Shown here piece by piece: positions 22,962 through 34,309 of a DNA stretch of 64,000 nucleotides; position 1 is the first letter of the stretch; each line of letters begins with the position of its first letter. Both the position numbers and the translations under genes were made by a program. The stretch lies in assembly GCA_016648135.1 (NCBI GenBank), contig JADDOH010002614.1:248001-312000 (forward strand), given 5' to 3'. The notes below the pieces were generated by a model. That model made no database searches. It saw only the letters and a list, made by a program, of their open reading frames with translations, and was not told where the DNA came from. This DNA comes from Agrypnia vestita (Eukaryota > Arthropoda > Insecta > Trichoptera > Phryganeidae).

Positions 22962-23210
22962 GGGTATAAAAGCAAAGACAGCAATATTGAAAAAAAACTG
23001 AATGCAGTCATCGAGGATTACTAATTTAGAATGTACTCAATTCAAGATTTCATGGAAAATATGGCTTATAAATTCAAAGGAAACGTGATTTTGGAAGGGA
23101 TACATACATAAAATCAAGAATTCAGTACATTTTCAGCTAATAATCCTCGGTGACTGCATTCAAAAATTTTTTTAAAATTTTTGGATATTGCTGCCATTAC
23201 TTTTATACCC
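22962..23210. mobile_element. Palindromic MITE, best copy
   Basis: Starts GGGTATAAAAGCAAAGACAG and ends with its inverse, CTGCCATTACTTTTATACCC. The arms extend inward ~95 bp through GAATGCAGTC...GAGGATTACTAATTT and its inverse, so the whole 249-bp element folds on itself. It encodes nothing. Relatives lie at 12027-12251, 24636-24780 (left half) and 25735-25882 (right half). Confidence 0.75.
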
Positions 23211-24454
23211 CTCAGATAACCTATGATAATGTATTTTTAGAGAATAAGTAAAACAAATTTCATTTTATGTGAATATCGAAGAGTATCCTAGCTGAGCCTT
23301 AAAACGAGATAACAATTCAATTTATATACAAACCTATAATAATATATTATCATCTCTGTGTGGATAAAGGAAGTACGGCAGTGCGTGTTTGGGTTTGGCA
23401 ATACCCTCGTGTTTAAATAAATTATTGCAGTGTTCAATAGCCATGTTCGTGATTAAATTAGCGTACATTTATTATTTACAATCGCGATGTCAAATTTAAT
23501 ATTTGTGATAAAGTTTTTCATAACACAAATTACTTGCAAACAGAGTGTAAAGTTTTAAATTTATGTCAATTTTTTCAGGGAAACGGTAAATTCATCGCGT
23601 TGATTTCGAGGGTATCATGACGCAAGTTTTTAATAAATCCATTTTTTTATCATAAAGAGGAGACCTTCAATTTGCATATAGATCCTACAAAAAATAAATA
23701 AAAAGTATTTTTACAAACAGACAAATCCTACAAAAATACGCCGACAACAAAACCTCGCGACTTCATAAACAAATGAGGAATATTCAGTTGCTACTACGAA
23801 TATGGAGGCATTATATATACGGAAGGATGGAGATACGTTACACAACGTAAATATTTAACTTCTGTATACCCTATTCACTCGAATACAACGTGATATTATT
23901 GACCATTTATAAGCTGCAAAAAAATTTGACACGCGCTAAATTCGAGACATAGGTAAAGGTATGTTTTATAAACAAGCCATCTTGTTTTACGCCTTTGCAT
24001 TCGCCACCCACTTTTGACCATAGACACTTGTCAATGATTTAATGTGTGTGGTCGACCCTTGACGTTTGTATGTCTTCTTATGAAACGGTTGCTTGTTTTA
24101 TTCTCTATTGTCCAAAAAAAATGAGTGCAGGTAATAATAGTGCTGAGAAAAAAGGCTCAGCAAAGAGACATATAAATAAAGATATTAAAGGAAGCTATGA
24201 TATGAATTTTTTTGTTATGGTTGCACATGAAGCAGAGGGAACGTACAAAATGAACGTTCGCTTATGGAGATGGCTCAATGGCTACAAACTTTTCTTACAT
24301 TATTTTATTATGTTAACACGAATGATAAATGTTTTACTCACCATATTTTTTTTTGCCTTGCGATTGAATTTAATTTATATATTTTGTTGAATTCGGATAC
24401 CTTTTTTGTAAAGGTCGTTTTTTAAATAAAACAATTTAAATTATAAAATTCTCA
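23211..24454. other. Spacer with an unclassified 114-residue frame
   Basis: The frame at 24046-24390 (+) contains MSAGNNSAEKKGSAKRHINK from an internal ATG at 24121 but no domain I recognise; later residues are AT-driven. Otherwise AT-rich. Confidence 0.25.
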
Positions 24455-24620
24455 AGGAGACGAAGCTATTTATATGAGAAACATGTATGAAAGTCTTTAC
24501 AGGTTGGCCACATGGCTAATGACCTATATTAGCTAGCTTTAGTGATTATTTAACACAATGTAGCATACACGATTCCACCATAAGAAAATTGACACATTAT
24601 CATATTTTTTAAAGTTATAG
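24455..24620 (+). repeat. Dispersed repeat R1
   Basis: GAGACGAAGCTATTTATATG at 24458, then AGTGATTATTTAACACAATG and CGATTCCACCATAAGAA. Confidence 0.7.
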
Positions 24621-24635
24621 TATACAATATATGTG

Positions 24636-24780
24636 GGGTATAAAAGGAAAGGCTGCAACATCCAAGAAATTAAAAAATGTTTTGAATGCAGTCACCGAGG
24701 ATTATTAATTTAAAATGTACTGAATTCTAGATTTTATGCTTCTATTCCTTCCAAAATCGTGTTTGGAATCTCCATTACTC
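24636..24780. mobile_element. Palindromic MITE, left half
   Basis: GGGGTATAAAAGGAAAGGCTG followed by GAATGCAGTCACCGAGGATT and GAATTCTAGATTTTATG. The right arm is missing. Confidence 0.6.
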
Positions 24781-25469
24781 AGGTGAGGCTCGAAAGGGAG
24801 GGAGAGGGTTCGGAAAAAATCACGAAATATCACAAGGGCGAGGTGGGGGGGGAGGTGTACTGAAATATCACGGATATTTTTTTTTACTTTATATCTTTCC
24901 TTTATCATTTTTATGCCAGTCAGAAACATCATGCAACCTGAATGTCTGTTTGGACATTTTTATAACGGTGTTTAATTTTCCAGAAACAAATTAGATTATA
25001 GGAATTTAAAGATATATTCTGAACTTTTATAAGATACTTTGTACCAAAAAATACAGGTGATATTGTGTAGGAGGGGGGATTTAGTCTAAAACCCCACAAC
25101 GTATCACCATGGAGGAGGGGGGGTTAAAAAGTTGCTAAAAAAGAAACCGATAAAAACCAAGTCTTTATTATACTCCCTTTCTTTGTAAAATATAACAACA
25201 ATTAAAGACGAATTAAAACATATAACATAACACTAAACTTACAGTAATTTAATATATTTCTAAAATGTCTAGATGTTTTGAGCTTTGATAGGACACTTCA
25301 TGCTTTGAAGATTAAATTCTAAAAACGTTTGTCAGTCAATTTAGATTTTCGACATTCGTAGGTACTTCACTATTATGTATACCGACGGAGTAATTCAAAT
25401 TTAGAAAATATTCCGCGACGTTATCGGGGCGCCGTTGCTAACCAAACTTTTCTAATGATTCAAATTTGA
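24781..25469. other. Spacer with G-rich runs
   Basis: Short G runs at 24790-24860 and 25070-25125. AAAAACCAAGT...ACTCCCTTTCT at 25155-25185 is shared with 40990-41030 and belongs to repeat R2. Confidence 0.35.
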
Positions 25470-25640
25470 AAAAAACAATAAAATTTCTAAAAATCCGAAA
25501 TTATACTATAATTATTATTTTTTTTAACAAAAATATGATAGATGTTCTTGATCGTCGCCACGAGTCTACTTGCCAAGTTTCAGCTCGATTGGATCACGGG
25601 AAAAGGGTCAAAAATCAATCCAAAATATATATGAAGCAAT
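25470..25640 (+). repeat. Dispersed repeat R2
   Basis: AAATTATACTATAATTATTA...CGCCACGAGTC...GCTCGATTGGATCACGGGA matches 41110-41240 over about 140 bp. Confidence 0.7.
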
Positions 25641-25734
25641 GTTCTTTTTATAATGTATATATATCTACATTTAATGCAGTCAAAATGTACGTAAATGTAA
25701 GTCTAGATGTTTTAATTTTAAATTAATTAAAAAA

Positions 25735-25882
25735 ATGAAGCCTATAAATTTATAGGAAACATGATTTCGGAAGGAATAGATAGATAGATAAAATCAATAA
25801 TTCAGTGCATTCTAAATTGGTTATTTTCGGTGACTGCATTTAAAATATTTTTTTGGATATTGCCGCCTTTGTTTTTATACCC
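25735..25882. mobile_element. Palindromic MITE, right half
   Basis: TATAGGAAACATGATTTCGG through GGTGACTGCATT and GGATATTGCCGCC to TTTTTATACCC, as in the right half of 22962-23210. Confidence 0.6.
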
Positions 25883-26856
25883 TACGATTATGATATTTTA
25901 GAATGATATTTATGATATTTTAGAATAAGTACACTTATATTTTTTTAATTTCTATCTTCATTGAATTCGGTATTGCGTTATATTTTGGCTAATACGAATA
26001 CTTAAATGAAAAAACGGACGAAAGATAGAATTTATGAGCTGAACAACTCAAAAGAAAAAATGTATTAAAAAAAATATAATAGTAATATGACGATAGAAAT
26101 CGCAACTTAATGATAAAAAGCAAATAAAAATTTTACCGCATGAAAAAATTGTACTCAGTTGGTTATTTATCTATTTATTTCAGCCATATATCGCACATAA
26201 AAATGATTTTTCCGGGTTTCCCTAATGGTGTGGTGATAAAATAATCGCGTCCTATTTCTGAGGTTACAGTGAAATTCCGTAGAACGGAAAAAATATGCCT
26301 CCTTTTTATGAAACTCAAAATGTATTTCGGGCAGGATTTGTACGACTTATTTTATTACATCTTTGACCTATAATAAAAATAGCCCAGATGTTGCGGTAAT
26401 AAAAATGCTCTTCTCTTTTCTAACAACTTTTTTCACTTCACTTGCCACGCGAGTGAGATATATTTGTATAAATTTATACCGCAGTTGAAGTAAACAAAAC
26501 GACGTTTTTTACGATAGAAGTTATTTCTTTTAAATTTTTTTTTTTTTTTTTTCAAAGCGTGTCTTTTAAGTAAAAACATTTTCTTTATTTATTTATTTGT
26601 TTACGCCCATTAGGCTTTTACATAAAGAGTATAAAATAAATTTCAAAAAGCACATACATTAAAAGTTTCAGGAATAGAATAATATTTCTTGTAATAAAGT
26701 GCAACTCAAAGACATTATATTTTTTTATTCACTTTCAATAAATTTGGCTTCATGAGGTAGGTATATATGACCTCTATTTATATTTCAAAATGTACGGAAG
26801 ACAATGCATTTTATTTGAAAAGTCTATGAAGAAGAAGGTTTTCTACTTCTTCTTCA
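25883..26856. other. AT-rich spacer
   Basis: Poly-T at 26540 and AT-rich DNA. The end at 26835-26856 is probably the 3' tail of the adjoining LINE. Confidence 0.4.
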
Positions 26857-27545
26857 TCAGCCTTCGTCTTTCCACTGCTGGATATAGGCCTGTTCCTTAT
26901 TTTTCCATTCTTCCCTGTTGTTGGCTAATTGTAGCCATTTCTTTCGCTCCACAGCGACAATATCATCGGCCCATCTCTTTTGAGGTCTTCCGATGCCTCT
27001 TTTATTTTCCCAAGGTCTCCATTTCAGAACTCTGGGAGGCCATCTTGTAGTATCCTGTCTTGCAACGTGTGCTGCCCACTGCCATTTTAGCCATCTCTTA
27101 GGCTTACTCCAAGCATGGATCTCTCCATGGATCGTTGCGTGCATTTGAGCTTTTCTACACTTTCTTCCTAAGAGCCATAGTCTCCAATCCATACGTCATC
27201 ACTGGCAGTATGCACGATTCAAAGGCTTTTCTTTTTATTTATTTATGGTTTTTGTGTTTAATTTGTAGAACTCCATATTTATTTTTAGCGAAATTTAAAA
27301 TAAATTAAATTTTAATAAATATTATTATTAAGTTCTACGGGTTAAGTATTTTTCTTTTTAGGCTAATTGGGAATCTCTTTGTTCTCGAAGATATGTTTGA
27401 GTTTGCCAAAAGCAGCCCAGCTCATTCCTATACGTCTTAGCAATTCTGCTGTTTGGTTCTCTTTGTTCATTTTTATCTTGTGTCCTAGGTATATATATTC
27501 ATCTACAATTTCAATATTATTATCATTGATAGTGATGACTTTGTT
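26857..27545 (-). pseudogene. RTE-type LINE reverse transcriptase C-terminus, broken
   Basis: Minus strand. From 27545 down it reads NDNNIEIVDEYIYLGHKIK and ends at a stop near 27355. Then comes a ~125-bp AT-rich insertion (27230-27355). It resumes FESCILPVMTYGLETMALRK, then, after two frameshifts, LKWQWAAHVARQDTTRW, GRPQKRWADDIV and the tail to 26857. YLG, ILPxMTYGxExW and KWxWAGHVAR are standard landmarks downstream of the catalytic palm in insect RTE-like LINEs. The palm and endonuclease are absent. The element is dead, 5'-truncated and later interrupted. Confidence 0.8.
27230..27355. repeat. AT-rich insertion inside the LINE relic
   Basis: Splits the LINE coding sequence. Contains TTGTAGAACT (27263) and its inverse AGTTCTAC (27331), suggesting a small inverted-repeat element. 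No clear target duplication. Confidence 0.5.
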
Positions 27546-27899
27546 ATAGATAGATAACCCAGTGCTGAATAATTTAGTAAATTATTAATGCCTGCAAACG
27601 CGAAAAATGGCGGGAGGCCGTAAACAAAAATAGCCACAATTTTTAAACCGGATACAATAAAATATAAAAAAATATATATAAGGGAATAATACACTTACAT
27701 GAAATAATTTTATTTTGAGATGTTTACCCAACCAGTGCTTGACCACCAGTAATGGATTTCCCCCTTTAATGATAGTTTTAAAATTTACGAACTCGTAATA
27801 ACACACACACAATAGATATATATATATGAGATATGATATATATATATAGAAATACGTTGATACTTACTTTTAATTAAAAATGTAATGGGACTCATAATA
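27546..27899. other. Spacer
   Basis: Overlapping short frames without domains; nothing recognised. Confidence 0.35.
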
Positions 27900-27969
27900 A
27901 TATATATGATCTAATCTATTTTACATACATACTAGCATATTATACAGATATATATATATATATATAGAT

Positions 27970-28018
<49 letters not shown>

Positions 28019-28040
28019 GATATATATATATTATATAAAA
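27900..28040. repeat. (TA)n microsatellite
   Basis: Long runs of TATATA with occasional GATA interruptions, densest at 27950-28012. Confidence 0.9.
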
Positions 28041-28699
28041 AGATGAGCCTTATTATTTATTCGGGTTCACTACTCCATACAATTCTTGTTATACCAAATA
28101 ATTCTCCTTAGAAATATTTTAATCACGAAATTAGTGTTAATCCAAGAACAAAAGTTTTGATAGAGTGAGATCTTAGTAATAGACTTACTGTTAAGGAAAG
28201 TTTATGACAGTTTATGACATTGATAGAACGTAACAAAACATTTCTAATAGAATGATATATTTGTAGATCTTAGAAGTTAGAGCTTAAGGGAATTCTTGAT
28301 AATCCCATTATATTGACAAAACTCTTCCGTTATGAGTATATTTTTAGAGAAGCTTGCGTACCACGTACAGATTTTATCTACGTTTTATTAACACAAAGAA
28401 AATATTTCCATGCTAGTAAATTTTCTGTAGTATATAATTTATTAACTTCATGGAATTGAAATAAAAATAAATTATTGTGTTTAAAAATTAGTTTGAAACC
28501 ATTACTTATTTATAAATTGTAAGTTTACAATTTGTTTTTCAACATAAAATATTGTCATACCTAATGAAAATAAACATGTTTTTTGTTACCTAAATATGTA
28601 TTTTAAATATGGTTTGACAGCTGATATACACACTATAGTTGGAAATCAGTTAGTACAGAGCACCACCTTTTCTAATAGACACTTATATACACTAGTCTA
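28041..28699. other. AT-rich spacer
   Basis: Nothing recognised. Confidence 0.45.
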
Positions 28700-28995
28700 A
28701 TCTAAATATAATAATTTAGTTGTCTATCGGTCAGTAACGCCCGTAACTTGCTGGAAATATAACCTTAAATAAAATCATGATACACGCACGGGTCGTTATC
28801 AATTATTTTATGACTGGCCGTACACCCGTGACAAATCATTGGACATGCAGGATTTTGAAGCTGAAAATTCATGAATAGAAAACCATTAATTATTTAAAAT
28901 TGTCCTTATTCGCTCAAAACCTATAACTAAATAGAATTAAATAATAATATAATTCCAGCAAGTTACGGACAGACAACGAAATTATTATATTTAGA
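28700..28995. mobile_element. Inverted pair of Helitron-like 5' ends
   Basis: The left end reads ATCTAAATATAATAATTTAG then TTGTCTAT. The right end, inverted, reads ATCTAAATATAATAATTTCG then TTGTCTGTCCGTAACTTGC. Both ends are the 5' signature seen at 21517 and 42775. The middle contains TCACGGGTGTACGGCCAGTC (inverted), close to the 3' hairpin of 20822 and 37438. It is either a head-to-head fusion or a MITE with ~60-bp inverted ends. Confidence 0.55.
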
Positions 28996-29249
28996 TGATT
29001 TAAATGTCACGTACGTAAGGACAAGGCCTTTAAAACTTAATATTCTCTAGATATAATGCAGCCTAAATGCATGTTAAATATTGTATTTGTTAAATAATTC
29101 TGTACAGTATCATGTATGCATTAGGGAGAATATTGCTTAATTACTCCACATTAAAAATATATAGAGGTATCATTATTAGCTACGAAAATCTATGTATAAT
29201 GTTTCATGAGAAAAAACTGCAGATGTCTCTAGCATTGTCCCGTCAAATA
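28996..29249. other. AT-rich spacer
   Basis: A 67-residue frame at 29112-29315 has no domain and overlaps R1. Confidence 0.35.
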
Positions 29250-29450
29250 TATGAACGATTCCAATTTGGAAATATTTATGCAAAATTTGATATGTTATTA
29301 CGATGGAATTGGTGAACGTTGCATTGTGTAGAGTGATCATTTAAGCCAGCTCATACAGGTTGTAAGTCCTGGGCCATCATATAAAAAGACTTCTGAATAT
29401 GTTTCTCATACACATGGTTTCGTCTCTATGAGATTTTTATAATTAATCAT
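29250..29450 (-). repeat. Dispersed repeat R1
   Basis: Inverted copy: TTACGATGGAATTGGTGAAC, TGTGTAGAGTGATCATTTAAGCC, GGCCATCATATAAAAAGACTT, GGTTTCGTCTCTATGAGATT. Confidence 0.7.
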
Positions 29451-31479
29451 AATTAAAAATTGACCTATTAAATTATAAGTAGCTTGATGATCTCCCGAAA
29501 CGGGGCTCACATTCTCGACCATTTATTTGATGACAGGAGAGGCTCGAGGAATTTACATTGAAGATGTCTAAAAATGTAAAAAAGGAAGAGATTATTAGAA
29601 ATGGGACAGAACATGTGTGATTACTGATTACGTAGGTCGTTTCTGAAACAATATAATATATGAACTTTAGTAAATAACGTTGTACTAAGTTTGAGATCAA
29701 TATCTCCAAAATCTAATTGAACCTATTGCTGCGTGTATGGTACGTTAATTAATCACAATTACTGTTCAACAAATCATGCAAAATTTTCAATGGTAGTTAG
29801 GTTTTAACATAACGAGTTTACTCGAATAAGGTCAGGGATTCTAAGCTGCGATACATATACTGCTGACCGGGAAAGAAATCTCCCGAGATCCAACTTAAAT
29901 ATTCAGGTTGCATATAAATTTACATGAAAACCGATACATGCGGAAAAATATATATTCACGAGTAAAATTGCGCAATGCCGTCGACATGGAACCGACTTTT
30001 AAGTGTGAAAATGATCAAGAAAAAAAACATCGACATTAATATATTTTAATCATAAAATAAAGAAACTTTTTTCTTATGTATTTACAGTTTTTTTTTAAGA
30101 CTTGCAATTTTGAGGTTTTTAAATTTTCTGGTGGTATGCCTTAGCGTTTAAATTTCAAATACAACAGCGTGTAGAAAGTCCATTACTCAATTATTTTTCT
30201 TTCATTCCTTCCTCATTGTTAAGTATGCGACTTCCATGGTATGTCATGATAGTTAGCCACCATCTTCCTTACACTGTGTGGCCCGTAGATCTGAAGGGAT
30301 TTCTGTGGCTTCATTGACCTGGTCAGTCCAGCTACTAAGAGCTCATCCTCTTCCAATCCAACCTACTACGTTTCCGGTTACCACTAGGCTCTGCAAATTA
30401 TCTTCTTCTCTGAAGGTAATGAGTACAAAGAATTTAAGATCTGTTACCAGTAGACAGTGGAGAGCCCGAACTAATTATTAAATTCCTCCAGGAGGGCTAT
30501 AGTTCACTATTCTCTCCATGAAATCTTCAGAAACGGTTCAGCACTATATTTCAAAAGCACCTTGCTTCCGTTTCTTTGTTCAATATGTGAGAGAATATTG
30601 TTAGTTTCTTTGGTAAATACTCTAAAGGTTACATTTCATATTATGAATGATTTTTTTTATTGTGTCGAAAAAGTAGCAGTTAAGCATTTTTGAATTAGAC
30701 GAATCATGTAAAAGCAAACATTTATAATCGGCCGTATTCTGAAAATAGCATGATAGTTATTTGGTGAATGTTATCATAACATTTAAAAACGTGTGTCAAA
30801 TGTCAATATTTGTGACGAAAATATTATTGGTTTTAATTTAATATTCAAAACTCTTTGGATGAAGAAATTAGTTAATATGTGTTAAACAAACTGATTTTTA
30901 ACAACTTTTAACTATTAGTACTTATTTTATACAATATTCATTAAAAACTTTTTTAGACAAAACTCTAGATTGAAATGACTGGTTTATTTGATGATGTAAA
31001 TATCGTTTGGACGTCAAATAAACAGGTCTTTTTTTAAGAACACCTAGATGTCATTGAGGTCCGACATTACAATCGATGTATGTGTAACAAAATATTGATG
31101 TATATACCTATTTTAATTACGATAATGATTAGGTTTATATATGCTTTTAATGCACAAATATTGGGTGGTAAAAAGTGATATTATTGATAGTACAAAAGTG
31201 AGACAATAAAACACAGGTTGCTAATTTTTCGAAAAAAACTTCTGTTTCCTCTCTTGGGTTTTTAATGACAATAATTTATGAATCCCTTATACTCCACATT
31301 CAACATATCAATATATTACACTAATTAGACCTTGTAGATTACTTTCCAAATGTCTCATCTTAAACTTCAAAAGTGGTAAAATCTACAAAACTACACCGAC
31401 ATTCAGGAACGTGCCCAAGGGCTAGTTGAGTGGCGATTCCAAAAATTCAAGTTATTTATATATATATATGTATATATAT
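29451..31479. other. Spacer, mostly nothing recognised
   Basis: A frame at 30278-30481 (+) lies in a GC-richer patch (30240-30540) that may be a decayed LINE or DNA element; it has no domain I know. The remainder is AT-rich. Confidence 0.35.
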
Positions 31480-31545
31480 ATATGTTAGTTCTAACTACTT
31501 TGGGGGTAACCCGCGTCAAGCTCTGGTCGTCAGGACCAGTCGTCT

Positions 31546-31585
31546 GCCGACGTTTCGAACAGATCTCACTGTTCATCTTCAGGGT
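31546..31585 (-). ncRNA. Hammerhead-like motif, left arm
   Basis: CTGAAGA (31582-31576), extra T, stem GAACAG...CTGTTC (6 bp), GAA, ACGTC, GGC. The core agrees with CTGANGA. Stem I is weak here (ACC/GGC). Confidence 0.45.
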
Positions 31586-31587
31586 GC

Positions 31588-31779
31588 CTAGTCGATGAGC
31601 TGCTTTTCCAAACAGCGTACAACCGTTTGGGTCCGGAGCTCACCGTCAAGTGAAAGTTTTAAAAAATCTGCGTCAGGTGTTTGTGGAGGAGTGGGTTTCT
31701 CGCCGCCGTTAATGAGTTTTGCTCGGCTTCTAGTAATCCGTATATTTACTTTATTATCGTCATTATACAATGTTAACAA
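31588..31779 (-). pseudogene. PLE ORF C-terminal tail (left arm)
   Basis: A minus-strand frame of 63 residues contains NIRITRSRAKLINGGEKPT, a Pro-rich linker and LKLSLDGELRTQTVVRCLEK, ending KQLID-stop. The stop is followed within 6 nt by CTGAAGA of the hammerhead-like motif. The right arm (31777-31940, +) has the same sequence with a frameshift near 31825. No domain is known to me in this tail. Its place directly before a PLE 3' end, as at 15397, suggests it is the extension after the endonuclease. The ATG at the frame start lies at the palindrome centre and need not be the true start. Confidence 0.5.
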
Positions 31780-31943
31780 ATATACGGATTACTAGAAGCC
31801 GAGCAAAACTCATTAACGGCGTCGCTGGAGAAACCCACTCCTCCACAAACACCTGACGCAGAATTTTTCAAACTTTCACTTGACGGTGAGCTGCGGACCC
31901 AAACGGTTGTACGCTTTTTGGAGAAGCAGCTCATCGACAAGGC

Positions 31944-31976
31944 GCCCTGAAGAGAGATCTGTTCGAAACGTCGGCA
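31944..31976 (+). ncRNA. Hammerhead-like motif, right arm
   Basis: GCC, CTGAAGA (31947-31953), shortened stem II, GAAACGTC, GGC. Stem I GCC/GGC is intact, but stem II has lost bases against the left arm, so it is probably inactive. Confidence 0.4.
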
Positions 31977-32003
31977 GACGACTTGTGCTGACGACCAGAA
32001 TAT

Positions 32004-32425
32004 GTATGTATGTAAAATTAGATTCTTAATAAAAAAAAAAATGAAAACCTATCGTAAATTGATAAGCCTGCGAATATTCAACCTCCACGCCAGTTTCACT
32101 CGCGGAAATGATCCGACATGAATAAGGAATGTAATACGAAAATTAAATCACGCGCCAAATCCAGCCCAAGGTTTCTCGAATACACATGTTTTTGTTGGGG
32201 ACATTATGGAACTCAAATACTTTATGTAAATGCATGTTTATATAACTGCTTGTCTTACCCATAGGGGATGAAGACGCTCGCTTTTTCTTTAGATCTATTT
32301 TAACATTTGCGTACTAAATTTGTTTTAGCATTACGGTGACAATATTTTAGGCCAAATGTATAATTTTCAAATCAGAACATGGTAAACAAATGAAAAATGA
32401 ACAAAACTGTTTGCAAATTTGGAAA
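32004..32425. other. AT-rich spacer
   Basis: Nothing recognised. Confidence 0.4.
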
Positions 32426-32737
32426 CTTATTCTTTAGGACCCGGCAGGTAACATAGACTACATTTACCCCCTCCTCTTTTACCCCTTCCTCTCCTCCTGA
32501 TATATTTTCGATGCAAATCTATACCGTTCGAACGATCGTCTCAAAATTTGTAAACTCATTCTACAGGACCCGGCGGGTAACAAAGGTGACATTTCCTCTC
32601 TCCCCTTTTACATTTTCTCCTCCTCTGATATATTTTCGATGCAAATCTATACCGTTCGAATCAAACCTTTGTTTCCCCCCACAAATTTATTTTCAACTTA
32701 ATTATTGACCCGTGCAACGCCGGGTACGAACAGCTAG
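32426..32737 (+). mobile_element. 5'-truncated Helitron
   Basis: Two units with CTTATTCTTTAGGACCCGGC and CATTTCCTCTCTCCCCTTTT match the internal repeat at 11158. The 3' end has CCCGTGCAACGCCGGG, TACGAACAG and CTAG (32734-32737), then T. The 5' end is missing. Confidence 0.8.
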
Positions 32738-33903
32738 TAATAAAAATTATTCTACAGTTATTACAAAGAATACCATTATTAAAAAAAATAAAATAAAAAA
32801 CTTACCTAATATGATGTTGTTCTAAGAGGTATTACTGTGGTTGTTTTAATATACTGTCGGAATTTGATCTTGATTTGGGTTGCCGGGATTTCGGCTTGTC
32901 AAGAATTTGGGCTGTCGGGATTTTAGCAGTCGGACTACTGACGAGCACTTGAGCCTAGTGAGCTCCCTTTTTTTTTTAAAATACCCCCAAGGGATAATTT
33001 TTACAAATATTTTTTAAAATGTTCTCTGAAGTTTTGCAGCATCGTTTCAAAAATAATTATAACAAAAATTTATTTATAAACTACAGCAGATCAATATCAT
33101 GACCAATGAAATGGATACCGTCACTCTTGACCCAACAATATATTTTCGTATTTAGAACACAGACCGAGTAATAATTCATGTGCCAAGTTACTGAAATGCA
33201 CGGAATTTAAATACCAAAGATAACCGAGGTGAACTCAAATACGAGTATATACCAAAAACACTCTATAAAATAAGTGTATTTTTAAAGTAAAAAATGAACA
33301 GAAGGCAAGTTCTGGAATGCGAGAGCAGATAAGCTTATCTTGGCCTGAAAAAATCAAAGCTTCTCACAAAGACAATATTTCTATTAGATTTCAACACAGT
33401 GCGTTCACATGTTTGAGGGTGAATTTTCATGTTTATTTTGTGTAATTTTTTCCGATCTGCGAAAGTAACAGTTTTGAGCAAAATTCGATGAAAGGGTGAA
33501 GTAAATAGAACTGTCAGAATAATTTATCATAATATACTTTATTGGGCAGATCTGCGTTAAATTAGGTAGATGACAGTTTGAAATTAACAATGTAAGTTAT
33601 AATATACGGCTATATTTCGTATCATGTTTTAGACAGCTGAAGCCTCATTTCTCAAACTCCTCTCAAAGCCTCCTTTAATTGTTCAACTTGTTTGTTGAAA
33701 TGTTTGCTAAATTTTTCGAACTTAATAAAATAAACCATATTCTGGGAAATAAATAAAGAAATATCAGTATGAGAAGGTGCTTGTGCTTTATTTATAATAT
33801 AGTCAATGAAAATCGATAAAGAAGTTAATCTATTATTGTGATTGTGTGTGCGGTATTTGCTTGTAAAGATGATTAGTATTGAGATTTAACTATATAAGAT
33901 TTA
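32738..33903. other. AT-rich spacer
   Basis: Nothing recognised. 33901-33903 is the TTA target copy of the next element. Confidence 0.45.
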
Positions 33904-34050
33904 GGGCCAGTTATTTGATCAGGAGTAAGAGTAATAGTTAAGAAAAAAGTATAGAATTTTTCGTTCTCCACCAATCAAAACACCCGTTTTCGTAAAAATC
34001 TATGCTTTTTGCTTAACTCTTACTCTAACTTCTGATCAAACAACAGGCCC
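33904..34050. mobile_element. PIF/Harbinger-type MITE with TTA duplication
   Basis: Starts GGGCCAGTTATTTGATCAGG and ends with the inverse of GGGCCTGTTGTTTGATCAGA. Terminal inverted repeats are ~39 bp with few mismatches. TTA flanks both ends (33901-33903 and 34051-34053). GGGCC-starting ends with a 3-bp TWA duplication are typical of PIF/Harbinger. At 147 bp it cannot encode a transposase. Confidence 0.8.
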
Positions 34051-34149
34051 TTAGTTTCTTGTGTATCAGTGATTTCTAATCGAATTACGAATAATAAACT
34101 AACGAACACAGATCTCAAAATCACAATTACGGTTGTAATGACTATTTAG

Positions 34150-34265
34150 TTCATCACCAGTTGCTAGGCCCCGCGGGCAGGTATGTCGTATATGCTGCGC
34201 GGCCACGACAAAAAAAGTTACGCTGGTCAAAAAGTTCCCTTTTGACGTCCCTCCATGTAGTCCTT
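34150..34265 (-). pseudogene. Possible LINE C-terminal scrap
   Basis: Minus strand reads CKERTTWRDVKRELFDQR in an open stretch, resembling the basic Trp-containing tails of insect LINEs. GC-richer than its flanks. Short and uncertain. Confidence 0.3.
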
Positions 34266-34309
34266 TCCTTGCACCCAGCGACTAAATTCTCTTATTGCAT
34301 TTGAAACGG

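Larger units (their letters stand above)
31480..32003. mobile_element. PLE head-to-head palindrome
   Basis: The arms 31523-31748 and 31777-31998 are inverted copies with a handful of mismatches and small indels. Both arms carry the C-terminal tail of a PLE-type ORF followed by a hammerhead-like motif, and both 3' ends point outward. Beyond the left arm TTGACGCGGG-TTACCCCCAAAGTAGT continues the 3' end; the same tail is at 54586-54610. PLEs are known for inverted partial copies joined at the 5' side, which this matches. Confidence 0.7.
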
